Positions 17,661 to 26,849 are shown, counted from the first letter of the stretch. The stretch: 39,387 bases of DNA from Hyunsoonleella aestuarii (GCF_006148925.1 NZ_VAWB01000004.1:1-39387); one strand, 5' to 3'. Notes: generated by a model from the sequence alone, not told the origin. Numbers and translations are program-made.

Positions 17661-19019
17661 ATGAAATACGCAAATAACATACTTGAAACCATTGGTAATA
17701 CGCCTTTAGTCAAGCTTAATGTCTTAACTAAAGATTTACCTTGTTTAGTATTGTCAAAATATGAAACATTTAATCCAGGTAATTCTACTAAGGATAGAAT
17801 GGCTTTGAAAATGATTGAAGATGCCGAAGCCGATGGTCGTTTAAAACCAGGAGGAACTATTATAGAGGGTACTTCGGGAAATACTGGTATGGGGTTAGCG
17901 CTTGCGGCTATTGTTAAAGGCTACAAAATGGTTTGTGTCATTAGCGACAAGCAAAGTAAGGAGAAAATGGATATTTTACGGGCTGTAGGAAGCAAAGTTA
18001 TTGTTTGTCCTACTAATGTTGAGCCAGAAGATCCGAAATCTTATTATTCCACTTCAAAACGATTAGCCGAAGAAACCCCCAACTCTTGGTATGTTAACCA
18101 ATATGATAATCCAAGTAACTCTAAAGCGCATTATGAAAGCACTGGACCTGAAATTTGGAATCAAACCGAAGGAAAGGTAACTCATTTTGTGGTTGGGGTA
18201 GGAACAGGAGGGACCATTTCCGGAGTTGGTAAATATTTAAAAGAGCAAAACCCAAATGTGAAAGTTTGGGGTATAGATACTTATGGAAGTGTGTTTAAAA
18301 AGTATCATGAAACTGGAATTTTTGATGAAAATGAAATCTACCCTTATATAACGGAAGGTATAGGGGAGGATATTCTGCCAAAGAATGTAGATTTTAGTGT
18401 TATTGATGGTTTTACGAAAGTAACAGATAAAGATGCCGCTATCTACACACAAAAATTGGCTAAGGAAGAAGGTATGTTTCTCGGTAATTCTGCAGGAGCG
18501 GCAATAAAAGGCTTACTTCAATTAAAAGAACATTTTAATGAAGACGATGTAGTTATTGTTCTTTTTCATGATCATGGAAGCCGTTATGTAGGTAAAATGT
18601 TTAATGATGAGTGGATGCGTGAACGTGGATTTATTGAAGATGAAATGACTTCTGCTGGAGATATAGTTTCAAACCATTCAGAGCGAAAATTAATCACCGT
18701 TAAGACCGAAGAGCTAGTTTCGCATGCGATCGAGCGGATGAAGAAGTATAAAATATCTCAAATACCTGTTGAAGATTCAAACGGATTTGTTGGAGCTATT
18801 GATGAAGCCGATTTATTGAGAAAGTATATTGAAAATAAAGATATATCAGATTTACCAATAAAGGAAGTTATGCATAAGCCCTTTCCAATAGTTGAAAAAC
18901 ATACACCTATTGAAGCGATATCTAAATTAATTCATAGAGACAATAATGCAGTTTTGGTAAAGTTGGATGAAAACAACTATCAAATTATTACTAAGTACGA
19001 TATTATCAGCGCCCTATAA
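17661..19019 (+). CDS. Cystathionine beta-synthase-type PLP enzyme with C-terminal CBS pair
   Basis: This 452-residue protein has a fold-type II PLP domain: 'NILETIGNTPLVKLN', Schiff-base lysine K44 in 'NSTKDRMA', phosphate loop EGTSGNTG (69-76) and 'GVGTGGTISGVG'. A pair of CBS domains occupies ~335-452 ('RMKKYKISQIPV' and 'LIHRDNNAVLV'). It condenses serine (or O-acetylserine) with homocysteine or sulfide. There is no haem domain, and the architecture matches bacterial cystathionine beta-synthases. The CBS pair suggests control by an adenosyl ligand, as in the mammalian enzyme. Cysteine synthase activity is the main alternative. The gene has its own promoter, and the convergent CIA30 gene ends 4 bases past its stop. 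Confidence 0.85.
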   Translation: MKYANNILETIGNTPLVKLNVLTKDLPCLVLSKYETFNPGNSTKDRMALKMIEDAEADGRLKPGGTIIEGTSGNTGMGLALAAIVKGYKMVCVISDKQSKEKMDILRAVGSKVIVCPTNVEPEDPKSYYSTSKRLAEETPNSWYVNQYDNPSNSKAHYESTGPEIWNQTEGKVTHFVVGVGTGGTISGVGKYLKEQNPNVKVWGIDTYGSVFKKYHETGIFDENEIYPYITEGIGEDILPKNVDFSVIDGFTKVTDKDAAIYTQKLAKEEGMFLGNSAGAAIKGLLQLKEHFNEDDVVIVLFHDHGSRYVGKMFNDEWMRERGFIEDEMTSAGDIVSNHSERKLITVKTEELVSHAIERMKKYKISQIPVEDSNGFVGAIDEADLLRKYIENKDISDLPIKEVMHKPFPIVEKHTPIEAISKLIHRDNNAVLVKLDENNYQIITKYDIISAL

Positions 19020-19023
19020 ATAC

Positions 19024-19554
19024 TTATTTAAGGGTAATCGTATCAATTGTTAAGTTAAAATCTTCTTCTTGTTTATTGCCAATTAAAAAAGCGACCATTT
19101 CCATTTGGTTTCCGGAATAATTATCCATGTCCAATAATCTACCTCTATAAGTCGGATACATGGTACTGAAAGGGATTTCTATGGTTTGCCAACTGTTTGA
19201 GGTTTTAAATTTTGCAATATAAGAATGGGAATCTTCACGTTTATCTTTTACTCTAAATTGATATGTTTTTTCATCTCCTTTTACCTTAAGAACAAATTTT
19301 GAATACGATTTAGTCTCTAATGTTTCAAAATCATACTGTGTCATCGCAAAACCACCATTATTTTTTAAAGATACATGACCATTAAAAAGACCGTATCCAT
19401 CTTTATTTTTTTTAATGGAACTATTTGAAAATCCTCCCATAACAAGATCATTAACAATTTTCCAGTTATCAGGTGTATCGTTCTTTTTAAAATCAAATAA
19501 GACCATAGACTTTTGTGTAAAAATTAGCACTGCAATAAGGCATCTTAGTTTCAT
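19024..19554 (-). CDS. CIA30-family protein
   Basis: This 176-residue protein begins with a hydrophobic stretch (MKLRCLIAVLIFTQKS) that could be a weak signal peptide. It then has the CIA30 (complex I intermediate-associated protein 30) galactose-binding-like fold: 'LFDFKKNDTPDNWKIVNDLVMGGFSNS', 'GHVSLKNNGGFAM', 'YQFRVKD', 'WQTIEIPFSTM' and 'VAFLIGNKQEEDF'. The bacterial role is unsettled; many are periplasmic. Met17 (MVLFDFKK) is an alternative start that would make it cytoplasmic. Directly upstream, on the same strand, is a decayed EF-hand gene, so this may once have been the second gene of a pair. Confidence 0.8.
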   Translation of the reverse strand: MKLRCLIAVLIFTQKSMVLFDFKKNDTPDNWKIVNDLVMGGFSNSSIKKNKDGYGLFNGHVSLKNNGGFAMTQYDFETLETKSYSKFVLKVKGDEKTYQFRVKDKREDSHSYIAKFKTSNSWQTIEIPFSTMYPTYRGRLLDMDNYSGNQMEMVAFLIGNKQEEDFNLTIDTITLK

Positions 19555-19632
19555 AAATAATAAAGTATCTATAAAAATAGTATTGTTAATCTGTAATTTA
19601 TATTATACCAGCATTAGAATTTTAAGAAGTCT

Positions 19633-19901
19633 CTACTTTTTCTTAACACCCTTTTTTCTGTCCCAATTATCTTTCATTTCACCTAAAGTAAGTTGGTCTT
19701 TACTATCTTCATCCATAGCGGCATAGTTTTTCTTTTAAAAGAAGTCTATTCTTTCAGAGAAATGGATTCATTTTTATTCGTGTCAAATTGTTTAAACATT
19801 CGTTGAAAGCTCGAGCTTTTAGGGTCTTGAACAGATAAAGTTAAGGTAAAAGAAATTAAAAGAAATGTTTAAACGCATAATTTGAGGATTCTCGATTTCA
19901 T
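19633..19901 (-). pseudogene. Remnant of a small secreted EF-hand (calcium-binding) protein gene
   Basis: Reading leftward from ATG 19901, the codons give MKSRILKLCV, a TAA stop at codon 11 (19871-19869), then TFLLISFTLTLSVQ. Together these make an intact-looking signal peptide apart from the stop. The frame goes on to a canonical EF-hand loop, DTNKNESISLKE (codons 40-51), and stops at TAG (19748-19746), perhaps a former Trp codon. In a shifted frame the sequence then reads KKNYAAM and a second loop, DEDSKDQLTLGE, and ends in KKGVKKK before TAG at 19635-19633. Only ~12 codons separate the loops, where about two dozen are usual, so a deletion is likely as well. Two stops plus a frameshift argue for true decay, not one sequencing error. 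Confidence 0.7.
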
Positions 19902-20026
19902 ATGTATTCCATTAAGTTATTATTAATAATGGTTTTAGACTCTTATTATACATTAAGTTTTAACAAAAAGATGATTGTAAGAGCTTTCTTTTATTTAATA
20001 GTATATAGTTCAGCAAATATTAAGCG

Positions 20027-20034
20027 TATCTTTG
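20027..20034 (+). promoter_or_regulatory. -7 promoter element for the rhlE operon
   Basis: TATCTTTG is an exact TAnnTTTG match followed by CA, 55 bases before the helicase ATG. It gives an untranslated leader of roughly 45-50 bases that contains the hairpin at 20064-20081. Confidence 0.6.
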
Positions 20035-20063
20035 CAGTTCAATTAAAAATGGCATTTAAAATA

Positions 20064-20081
20064 GTTTGTCATTTAACAAAC
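20064..20081 (+). promoter_or_regulatory. Hairpin in the helicase 5' leader
   Basis: GTTTGT (20064-20069) and ACAAAC (20076-20081) form a 6-base stem with a 6-base loop, ending 7 bases before the ATG at 20089. The nonamer GTCATTTAA occurs both in the hairpin (20068-20076) and over the helicase start (20091-20099). The structure could limit ribosome access, a plausible control for a helicase gene, but the stem is weak. Confidence 0.3.
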
Positions 20082-20088
20082 AACTTAT

Positions 20089-21369
20089 ATGTCATTTAAG
20101 TCTTTAGGCTTATCCGAAGCCCTACTAAGAGCAGTTAGTAAAAAAGGATATTCAACCCCAAGCCCTATCCAACAAAAAGCAATTCCTCCAGTTCTAGAAG
20201 GAAGAGATGTTCTCGCATCGGCACAAACTGGAACTGGTAAAACAGCAGGTTTTACATTACCACTTTTGCATTTGCTTTCGGAAAACCCGAAACAAAAGTT
20301 TAGACCTATCCGTGCTCTAATTTTAACGCCAACACGCGAATTGGCGGCTCAGGTGCATGCCAATGTTAAGGAGTATAGTGAGTTTTTAAACTTACGAAGC
20401 GCTGTCATTTTTGGAGGTGTTAATCAAAAGCCACAAGCAGCAACCATTCGTCAAGGGGTAGATATTTTAGTTGCTACTCCAGGTCGCTTATTAGATTTAC
20501 AAAATCAGGGTTTATTGTCGCTTAAGCGAATTGAAATTTTCGTTTTGGATGAAGCCGATCGCATGCTTGATATGGGCTTTTTAAGAGATATTGAAAAGGT
20601 TATAAATATGATGCCTGAGAAACGACAGAATTTGATGTTTTCTGCAACCTTTTCAAAAGATATTAGGAAGTTGGCGAATGGTATTTTAAACAGCCCAGTG
20701 CAGGTTGAAGCGACCCCAGAGAACACAACTGTAGAGGCAATTACCCAAAAGGTCTATCGCGTTGCAAAAGGCAAAAAAACAGGTTTAATTATAAAACTGA
20801 TTTCTGAAGGTAACTGGAAACAAGTTTTAGTGTTTACAAGAACTAAGCATGGAGCTAATAGACTGTGCGAAAAAATGGTAAAGTCTGGCATAACAGCTGC
20901 AGCTATTCATGGCAACAAAAGTCAAGGAGCAAGAACAAAAGCTTTAGCAGGTTTTAAAAGTGGAAAGGTTAGAGTTTTAGTAGCGACTGATATTGCGGCT
21001 CGTGGACTAGATATTCCATTATTGCCGCATGTTATTAATTTTGAATTACCCAATATCTCTGAAGATTATGTGCACAGAATTGGAAGAACGGGAAGAGCAG
21101 GGGCAAGTGGAGAAGCCTTGTCACTAGTTAGTGCAGATGAGACAACTTTTTTAAGAGATATTGAAAAATTGATTGAAATGAAATTGCCTGTACAGATTAT
21201 TGAAGGGTTTGAACCAGACACAAATGCATCAACCGCACCAATAAAACAAGGTCAAGGAAAGCAAAATCGAAGTAGGAGAAATTCAAATAATACGCGAAAT
21301 TCCAGCAGAAACACAAACCGAAGTAATACGTCTAGACGTCCAAAACGTAAGAACGATAGGCGGAATTAA
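20089..21369 (+). CDS. rhlE: DEAD-box ATP-dependent RNA helicase, RhlE type
   Basis: This 426-residue protein has the full DEAD-box set: Q motif ('[14 protein letters not shown]'), motif I AQTGTGKT, Ia PTRELAAQ, Ib 'TPGRLLD', II DEAD, III SAT, IV '[14 protein letters not shown]', V '[10 protein letters not shown]' and [12 protein letters not shown]. The last ~55 residues are a disordered Arg/Asn/Ser-rich tail that should bind RNA. RhlE helicases unwind structured RNA in ribosome assembly, RNA decay and cold adaptation. Two small genes follow with 6-base spacing and then an overlap, so they are likely co-transcribed. Confidence 0.9.
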   Translation: MSFKSLGLSEALLRAVSKKGYSTPSPIQQKAIPPVLEGRDVLASAQTGTGKTAGFTLPLLHLLSENPKQKFRPIRALILTPTRELAAQVHANVKEYSEFLNLRSAVIFGGVNQKPQAATIRQGVDILVATPGRLLDLQNQGLLSLKRIEIFVLDEADRMLDMGFLRDIEKVINMMPEKRQNLMFSATFSKDIRKLANGILNSPVQVEATPENTTVEAITQKVYRVAKGKKTGLIIKLISEGNWKQVLVFTRTKHGANRLCEKMVKSGITAAAIHGNKSQGARTKALAGFKSGKVRVLVATDIAARGLDIPLLPHVINFELPNISEDYVHRIGRTGRAGASGEALSLVSADETTFLRDIEKLIEMKLPVQIIEGFEPDTNASTAPIKQGQGKQNRSRRNSNNTRNSSRNTNRSNTSRRPKRKNDRRN

Positions 21370-21375
21370 GTTGTA

Positions 21376-21600
21376 ATGCAGAAAGTTTTAAAAGATAAAA
21401 TTATAGAAGTTTGTGACAAAAAGATAGCTACAAAAGGTGAAAATGTTGGTGTGTCTTTTTATGCGTTCTTTAAAAATAAAAATGATAATCCAGAATTATT
21501 AATGGAAGCTGCCACTTGGTGGATAAAAAGGCATAAGCTAGATCATTTTGAAAAGGCAACTAAAATTAAAAACCTTGTAAATGGGAATTCAAACAAATAA
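21376..21600 (+). CDS. Small conserved protein, DUF6500-like
   Basis: This 74-residue soluble protein starts 6 bases after rhlE. It carries '[27 protein letters not shown]', '[12 protein letters not shown]' and '[14 protein letters not shown]'. I believe this matches a small uncharacterised family (DUF6500), but this is from memory and not checked. There is no membrane segment or enzyme motif. Its last 20 bases overlap the start of the VF530-like gene in another frame, so the three genes form a tight operon. A link to RNA or nucleic-acid handling is suggested only by its neighbours. Confidence 0.65.
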   Translation: MQKVLKDKIIEVCDKKIATKGENVGVSFYAFFKNKNDNPELLMEAATWWIKRHKLDHFEKATKIKNLVNGNSNK

Positions 21601-21805
21601 TCCTTTGCATGGTGTAAAGCTTGAACAAATCATTAAGGATTTGGTGAAGCATTATGGTTGGGAATATATGGGGTATACTATTAAAATTAGATGTTTCACT
21701 CATGATCCATCTATAAAATCTAGCTTAAAGTTTTTACGAACAACACCTTGGGCCAGAACAAAGGTTGAAAATCTATATTTAAATTATTTAAGAAACAAAA
21801 GTTAA
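21581..21805 (+). CDS. VF530-family (DUF2132) small DNA-binding protein
   Basis: This 74-residue protein carries the conserved DUF2132 sequence '[22 protein letters not shown]', '[17 protein letters not shown]' and '[13 protein letters not shown]' almost end to end. The VF530 structure from Vibrio fischeri has a DNA-binding-like helical fold; the cellular job is unknown. It overlaps the preceding small gene by 20 bases. Its TAA shares bases with the TAA of the convergent trmL (TTAA at 21802-21805). Confidence 0.85.
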   Translation: MGIQTNNPLHGVKLEQIIKDLVKHYGWEYMGYTIKIRCFTHDPSIKSSLKFLRTTPWARTKVENLYLNYLRNKS

Positions 21806-22254
21806 TCTATTTGTTTAAGCCCTTCATAGATCACAATACTAACAGCGTTCGCCAGATTTAGACTTCTAACATGTTTACTGTATAAAGGAATTTTAAAAAG
21901 TGAATTTTCATGTTCTTTTAACAAAGGCTTTGGCAAACCGATAGATTCTTTTCCGAAAACCAAAAACATATCATCTTCAAACGGAATATCCCAATGAGTT
22001 TTTGAACCATGACTAGATAGAAAAGCCATAGTTTTACCTTTATTTATTTTGAAAAATTCTTGAATATTCTCATAAAAAGTAACAGATAAATATTGCCAAT
22101 AATCTAGGCCAGCTCGTTTTAATCGGCTATCGTCAATAGTAAACCCAAAAGGCTTAACAAGATGTAAATGAGAACCTGAAGCTAAAGCTAATCTTCCTAT
22201 ATTACCTGTGTTATTAGGGATTTCAGGTTCAATTAAAACAATATTAAGCGCCAT
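21802..22254 (-). CDS. trmL: tRNA (cytidine/uridine-2'-O-)-methyltransferase TrmL
   Basis: This 150-residue protein is a minimal SPOUT (SpoU) methyltransferase with a trefoil knot. It shows '[19 protein letters not shown]', 'LHLVKPFGF', 'LKRAGLDYW', '[11 protein letters not shown]' and '[18 protein letters not shown]'. The size and motifs match TrmL, which methylates the 2'-OH of the wobble nucleotide in tRNA-Leu isoacceptors. It is the last gene in the leftward trp transcript and overlaps the small membrane protein gene by 11 bases. Confidence 0.9.
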   Translation of the reverse strand: MALNIVLIEPEIPNNTGNIGRLALASGSHLHLVKPFGFTIDDSRLKRAGLDYWQYLSVTFYENIQEFFKINKGKTMAFLSSHGSKTHWDIPFEDDMFLVFGKESIGLPKPLLKEHENSLFKIPLYSKHVRSLNLANAVSIVIYEGLKQID

Positions 22255-22468
22255 TGTTTTTTACAATATTTAATATAATCAACCAAATTAGTAAAATAAA
22301 CGGGGAGCCATGTAATAAGAGATCAAACCAATCAATTGGTTGCATGCCTTCTGCACCTCCCCAAAGCCATTTTAATTTCCCCCAAATATGGGGTTCTGGA
22401 AAAAAAGGCGCAAGCCCTAATGTTAAACAGAGCAATAGAACAATTTTAAAATCTTTAAAAAGTTTCAA
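22244..22468 (-). CDS. Small two-helix membrane protein
   Basis: This 74-residue protein has hydrophobic helices at about 8-24 (IVLLLCLTLGLAPFF) and 53-69 (SPFILLIWLIILNIV). They are joined by a Trp-rich loop with 'EPHIWGKLKWLWGGAEGM' and 'PIDWFDLLLHG'. The loop's fixed aromatic and Gly residues suggest a conserved family, but I do not recognise a function. It lies 5 bases after trpA and overlaps trmL, so it is part of the trp transcript. Nothing shows that it acts in tryptophan synthesis. Confidence 0.7.
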   Translation of the reverse strand: MKLFKDFKIVLLLCLTLGLAPFFPEPHIWGKLKWLWGGAEGMQPIDWFDLLLHGSPFILLIWLIILNIVKNNGA

Positions 22469-22473
22469 TGTTT

Positions 22474-23238
22474 TTAATTTATAATGGAATTCACAAATTT
22501 ATCAATAGAATCAGTACCATAATTAGTAACATGTTTCACAAAAGCACTACCAATAATAGCGCCTTTAGCATATGCAGTAGCTTGGGAAAACGTTTCATTA
22601 TTACTAATTCCAAAACCGATGACTTGCGGGTTTTTTAAATCCATTTTTGCAATACGCTGAAAGTATTCCGTTTGCTCATCCCCAAAACCAGATTTTGCAC
22701 CCGTAGTACTTGCACTGCTCACCATATAAATAAATCCATTCGAAATTGAATCGATATATCTAATACGTTCATCACTTGTTTGAGGTGTAATTAAAAATAC
22801 ATTTATTAGCCCATATTTCTCGAAAACAGATTGATACTGTTTATGGTAAACATCTACAGGTAAGTCTGGTATAATCAGTCCATCAATTCCTAATTCTTGA
22901 CATCTTTTGCAAAATGCTTCAACACCATATTGAAACATGGGATTGAAGTATCCCATTATAATTAATGGAATGGAAACAGATTGTCTAATATCTTTTAATT
23001 GGTCAAAAAGCACCTCGGTAGTCATGCCATTTTTTAGCGCTGCTGTCGAGCTATCCTGAATAGTTGGTCCATCGGCTAAGGGATCACTAAATGGCAATCC
23101 AATTTCAATCATATCCACACCGTTTTTCTCTAAATCTTGTATAATAGAAACTGTGTCGTCTATATTAGGATAACCAGCAGTGAAATATATCGACAATAAT
23201 TTTTTGTCTTCTTGAAGTTTTTGGTTAATTCTGTTCAC
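22474..23238 (-). CDS. trpA: Tryptophan synthase alpha chain
   Basis: This 254-residue TIM-barrel enzyme splits indole-3-glycerol phosphate to indole and glyceraldehyde 3-phosphate. Catalytic Glu45 lies in 'DMIEIGLPFSDPLADGP' and Asp56 in the same stretch; 'YFTAGYP' (residues 18-24), 'GLIIPDLP' and 'VIGFGIS' follow. It starts 3 bases after the trpFB stop, as expected for coupled production of the alpha2-beta2 complex. Confidence 0.95.
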   Translation of the reverse strand: MNRINQKLQEDKKLLSIYFTAGYPNIDDTVSIIQDLEKNGVDMIEIGLPFSDPLADGPTIQDSSTAALKNGMTTEVLFDQLKDIRQSVSIPLIIMGYFNPMFQYGVEAFCKRCQELGIDGLIIPDLPVDVYHKQYQSVFEKYGLINVFLITPQTSDERIRYIDSISNGFIYMVSSASTTGAKSGFGDEQTEYFQRIAKMDLKNPQVIGFGISNNETFSQATAYAKGAIIGSAFVKHVTNYGTDSIDKFVNSIIN

Positions 23239-23241
23239 AAC

Positions 23242-25065
23242 TTATATTTTGAAATATTCAATATAATTTTCTAAATCTTTATCACCTCTACCAGATAAAC
23301 TCACAACTACAACATCATCTTTTTTAAATTCTCTTTGTCCAAAAATAGCTAATGCATGTGAGGTTTCAATTGCCGGTATGATGCCCTCTAATTTTGATAA
23401 TTCTAAACCTGCTTCCATCGCATCACTATCGGTAATGGACATAAATTCTGCACGACCAGTTTTTGATAAATGTGCATGCATGGGGCCGACACCTGGATAA
23501 TCTAAACCTGCAGAGATAGAATAAGGCTCTGTAATTTGTCCATCATTAGTTTGCATTAAGAGGGTTTTACAACCATGGATAATACCTTCTTTTCCTAAAA
23601 CTGAAGTTGCAGCACTTTCACCAGAATCTACACCTAAACCAGCAGCCTCTACAGCAATAATACCAACATCTGGTTCGTGTAAATAGTGATAATATGTACC
23701 CGCTGCATTACTACCACCACCTATACAAGCTACAACATAATCAGGATTTTCTCTTCCTTCCTGTTCTTTCAATTGCCATTTAATTTCTTCTGAAATAATC
23801 GCCTGAAAACGTGTTACCATATCCGGATAAGGGTGGGGTCCAATTGCAGAACCAATGATGTAATGAGTATTTACAGGGTTGTTAATCCAATCACGAATAG
23901 CTTCGTTAGTAGCGTCTTTTAAAGTACGGCTTCCGGAAAGCGCTGGTACTACTTTGGCACCAAGCATTTTCATTCTGGCTACGTTTGGTGCTTGTCTTGC
24001 GATATCTATTTCTCCCATGTAAACAATACATTCTAGCCCCATTAGAGCACATACGGTAGCAGTAGCAACGCCATGTTGACCGGCACCAGTTTCGGCAATA
24101 ATTCTAGTTTTACCCAAGCGTTTAGCCATTAAAATCTGACCAATAGTATTGTTGATTTTATGGGCACCGGTATGATTTAGATCCTCTCGCTTTAAATATA
24201 TCTTGGTGTTATACTTATCAGAAAGGCGTTTAGCATAATAGAGTGGAGAAGGGCGGCCTACGTAATCCTTTAAAAGCTGATCAAATTCTTTTTGAAAATC
24301 TGGCTCCGCCATAATTTTTAAATAATTCTGCCGTAACTCTTCCACGTTAGGGTATAGCATTTCGGGAATAAATGCGCCACCAAATTCACCATAATATCCT
24401 TTTTCATCTACATTATAATTCATTGTTTTTTTATTATTCAATTTATTAATGAATTCTCTTAAAATTGAAACGTTTTTAAGGCCAGGTTCTGTTTCAAACT
24501 TGCTATTCACATCAATGGCACAACAATATTTTGAAGCTATATTTTTTTTAAACAGTTTGATATCTTCAACGTGGTCTAAGCCAATACCCCCACTTAAAAA
24601 GAAAGGTTTTGTTGATGGATATTCGTTTAAAACACTCCAATTGAATCTATAGCCATTTCCTCCAGGTAACTTTCCTTTTGTATCGAACAGAAAATAATCA
24701 CAAACGTCCTCGTAAGCTTCTAAGACCTCAAAATTAAATTTATCTTTAATTGAAAATACTTTAATGACTTCAATAGCCTTATGAAATCGTGACGCTGATT
24801 TTAAAATACTACAGTAATATGGCGATTCTTCACCGTGTAATTGAATAGAATCTAACTTAAACTCATTTACTTTTTCTATAATTTTGTTCACATCCTCATT
24901 TACAAAAACACCAACTTTATTGATGTCTTCAGAGATTTCAGGTATTTTGGTATCGAAATGGCGTGGAGTGTCTTCAAAAAATATAAAGCCTAAATAGTCC
25001 GGTCGCAATGCAGCAACCTGTTTTATGTTATCATGATATTTCATGCCGCAAACCTTTAATTTCAT
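23242..25065 (-). CDS. trpFB: Fused phosphoribosylanthranilate isomerase - tryptophan synthase beta chain (TrpF-TrpB)
   Basis: One uninterrupted 607-codon frame holds two enzymes. Residues 1-214 are TrpF, with catalytic Cys6 in 'LKVCGMKY' and the Asp in '[14 protein letters not shown]'. Residues 215-607 are a full-length TrpB, beginning [18 protein letters not shown]. It has the PLP lysine in 'HTGAHKINN', 'AETGAGQHG', the phosphate loop 'GGGSNAAG' and 'SLSGRGDKD'. The two are usually separate genes in related bacteria. Here the junction is an A7 run just before an ATG (24423), so a ribosome could make the fusion or start afresh at TrpB Met215. A single A missing would restore a stop overlapping that ATG (ATGA). 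The trpC stop overlaps the start by four bases. Confidence 0.85.
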   Translation of the reverse strand: MKLKVCGMKYHDNIKQVAALRPDYLGFIFFEDTPRHFDTKIPEISEDINKVGVFVNEDVNKIIEKVNEFKLDSIQLHGEESPYYCSILKSASRFHKAIEVIKVFSIKDKFNFEVLEAYEDVCDYFLFDTKGKLPGGNGYRFNWSVLNEYPSTKPFFLSGGIGLDHVEDIKLFKKNIASKYCCAIDVNSKFETEPGLKNVSILREFINKLNNKKTMNYNVDEKGYYGEFGGAFIPEMLYPNVEELRQNYLKIMAEPDFQKEFDQLLKDYVGRPSPLYYAKRLSDKYNTKIYLKREDLNHTGAHKINNTIGQILMAKRLGKTRIIAETGAGQHGVATATVCALMGLECIVYMGEIDIARQAPNVARMKMLGAKVVPALSGSRTLKDATNEAIRDWINNPVNTHYIIGSAIGPHPYPDMVTRFQAIISEEIKWQLKEQEGRENPDYVVACIGGGSNAAGTYYHYLHEPDVGIIAVEAAGLGVDSGESAATSVLGKEGIIHGCKTLLMQTNDGQITEPYSISAGLDYPGVGPMHAHLSKTGRAEFMSITDSDAMEAGLELSKLEGIIPAIETSHALAIFGQREFKKDDVVVVSLSGRGDKDLENYIEYFKI

Positions 25066-25847
25066 AGCTCTAAAGTTTTAATAAATTCTGTTGCACTTTT
25101 CCCCGGATTATCTGATTTCATAAAGTTTTCGCCTATTAAAAAACCTTGATAGCCATAAGGTTGTAATTCTTTAATAGCTTCAATATTGCTAATGCCACTT
25201 TCTGATACTTTTACAAAATCATCTGGAATAAGATTGCTTAAACTTTTACTTGTGTTTAAACTAACATCAAAGGTTTTTAGGTTTCTATTATTAACACCCA
25301 ACATGTCTAAACTAGGCATAATCGATTTGTGTAATTCTTCTTCATTATGAACTTCTAAAAGTACATCCAGATTTAAACTTTTTGCAAATTCTGAAAACTG
25401 TTTGATGTCATCTCTAGATAGAATGGATGCGATTAATAAAATTACATCTGCCCCATATGCTTTTGCTTCTAATATTTGATATTCATCAATTATGAATTCC
25501 TTTCTTAAGAGAGGGAGATTACAACTTGCTTTTGCACTTAACAAATCATCTAACGAACCTCCAAAATATTTTCCATCGGTTAGTATAGACATTCCACAAA
25601 CGCCTGCACTTTCATAACCTTTGGCAACATCTTGAACGTTCAAACCATTATTAATAACAGATTTTGAAGGCGACCGTCTTTTATGTTCAGCAATAATACC
25701 CGATTTGCTGTTACGTAAGTTGTTGGCTAGTGAAACGGTTAGTCTTTCAAATAAAACGGATTGCTCTAATTGAGAAATAGGGATTAATCCTTTTCTTAGT
25801 GCAACTTCTTCGCGTTTGTCTAATGTTATTTTATCTAAAATATTCAT
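25062..25847 (-). CDS. trpC: Indole-3-glycerol phosphate synthase
   Basis: This 261-residue TIM-barrel enzyme closes the indole ring. It has '[16 protein letters not shown]' (catalytic Lys), '[14 protein letters not shown]', '[11 protein letters not shown]', '[11 protein letters not shown]' and 'KVSESGIS'. It is monofunctional, not fused to TrpF as in E. coli. Its ATG overlaps the trpD stop by one base (TAATG), and its own stop overlaps the trpFB start. Confidence 0.95.
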   Translation of the reverse strand: MNILDKITLDKREEVALRKGLIPISQLEQSVLFERLTVSLANNLRNSKSGIIAEHKRRSPSKSVINNGLNVQDVAKGYESAGVCGMSILTDGKYFGGSLDDLLSAKASCNLPLLRKEFIIDEYQILEAKAYGADVILLIASILSRDDIKQFSEFAKSLNLDVLLEVHNEEELHKSIMPSLDMLGVNNRNLKTFDVSLNTSKSLSNLIPDDFVKVSESGISNIEAIKELQPYGYQGFLIGENFMKSDNPGKSATEFIKTLEL

Positions 25848-26839
25848 TACTTACTTAACTCAATCAATTTATCTAAACTTGCTTTTGCTTTTCCACAGAA
25901 TAAGGACTCTTTTGCGATTTCAAATCCTTCTTGATGCGATATTTCTTTTACAGTTGAAATTGCCAAACCTGCATTAGCACAAACTACATTGTTTTGTGCA
26001 TCTGTTCCTTTTCCGTTTATAATATCAACAAATATTTTGGCGGCATCTGCAATAGTATTTCCACCAAAAATGCCGTCTTGTTTGATTTTTGCTACTCCTA
26101 AATCTTCTGGTGAAAATAGTTTTTCTGAATAATTTGATACGATTTTTGCTTTTCCTGTTAATGAAATTTCATCATATCCATCTAAGGCGTAAACAATATT
26201 ATAATTATGCCCAGAGTTTTGATGTAAAAAACTATAAAGTCTTAAAACCTCTAAATTAAAAACACCAAGGACATGATTTTTTGGAAATGAAGGATTAACT
26301 AATGGTCCCAACATATTAAAAAAAGTTTTAACTCCTAATTCCCTTCGGATCGGAGCAACATTTTTCATAGCTGGATGGAATAATGGGGCGTGTAATATGC
26401 ATATACCTGCTTGATCCAAACAACGTTTTAAAAAATCTTCATTATTAGAAAATTTAACACCCAAATTTTCCATTACATTGGATGAGCCTGATGTTGATGA
26501 CACTCCATAATTACCATGTTTGGACACATGAACTCCTGCACCTGCGGTAATAAATGATGAGAGAGTAGAAATGTTGAATGTATTTTTACCATCACCGCCA
26601 GTTCCTACTATATCTACGGCATTAAAATCGCTAAGATTTATTGGTACACAAAGTTCTTGGAGTGCACTTCTAAACCCTCGTAATTCATCAATAGTGATGC
26701 TGCGCATCATGAACACTGAAAGAAAGCATGTTATTTGACTTGGGTTATACATATCGTTGGATATGTTAACTATAACCTTTTTGGCTTCTTCTGTTGAGAT
26801 AGTTTCGTGATTAATTAATCTGTTTAGAATTTGCTTCAT
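25847..26839 (-). CDS. trpD: Anthranilate phosphoribosyltransferase
   Basis: This 330-residue enzyme transfers phosphoribose from PRPP to anthranilate. It shows the glycine-rich PRPP site 'DIVGTGGDGKNTFNIST', then 'SKHGNYGVSSTSGSSNVMENLG' and 'RRELGVKTFFNMLGPLVNP'. The usual Arg/Asn after 'GN' is Tyr, as in several Bacteroidota copies I recall. It starts 10 bases after trpG. Confidence 0.95.
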   Translation of the reverse strand: MKQILNRLINHETISTEEAKKVIVNISNDMYNPSQITCFLSVFMMRSITIDELRGFRSALQELCVPINLSDFNAVDIVGTGGDGKNTFNISTLSSFITAGAGVHVSKHGNYGVSSTSGSSNVMENLGVKFSNNEDFLKRCLDQAGICILHAPLFHPAMKNVAPIRRELGVKTFFNMLGPLVNPSFPKNHVLGVFNLEVLRLYSFLHQNSGHNYNIVYALDGYDEISLTGKAKIVSNYSEKLFSPEDLGVAKIKQDGIFGGNTIADAAKIFVDIINGKGTDAQNNVVCANAGLAISTVKEISHQEGFEIAKESLFCGKAKASLDKLIELSK

Positions 26840-26849
26840 TTTTCTTTAC

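Noticed and set aside
19415-19726. Rightward open frame of 103 codons
   Set aside because: It is antisense to the CIA30 gene and the EF-hand remnant, with no codon or motif support.
19902-20099. Rightward open frame of 65 codons before rhlE
   Set aside because: It runs through the rhlE promoter and has no recognisable sequence; only its last 16 codons might be a leader frame.
22254-22484. Rightward 76-codon frame
   Set aside because: Antisense shadow of the small membrane protein gene in the trp transcript.
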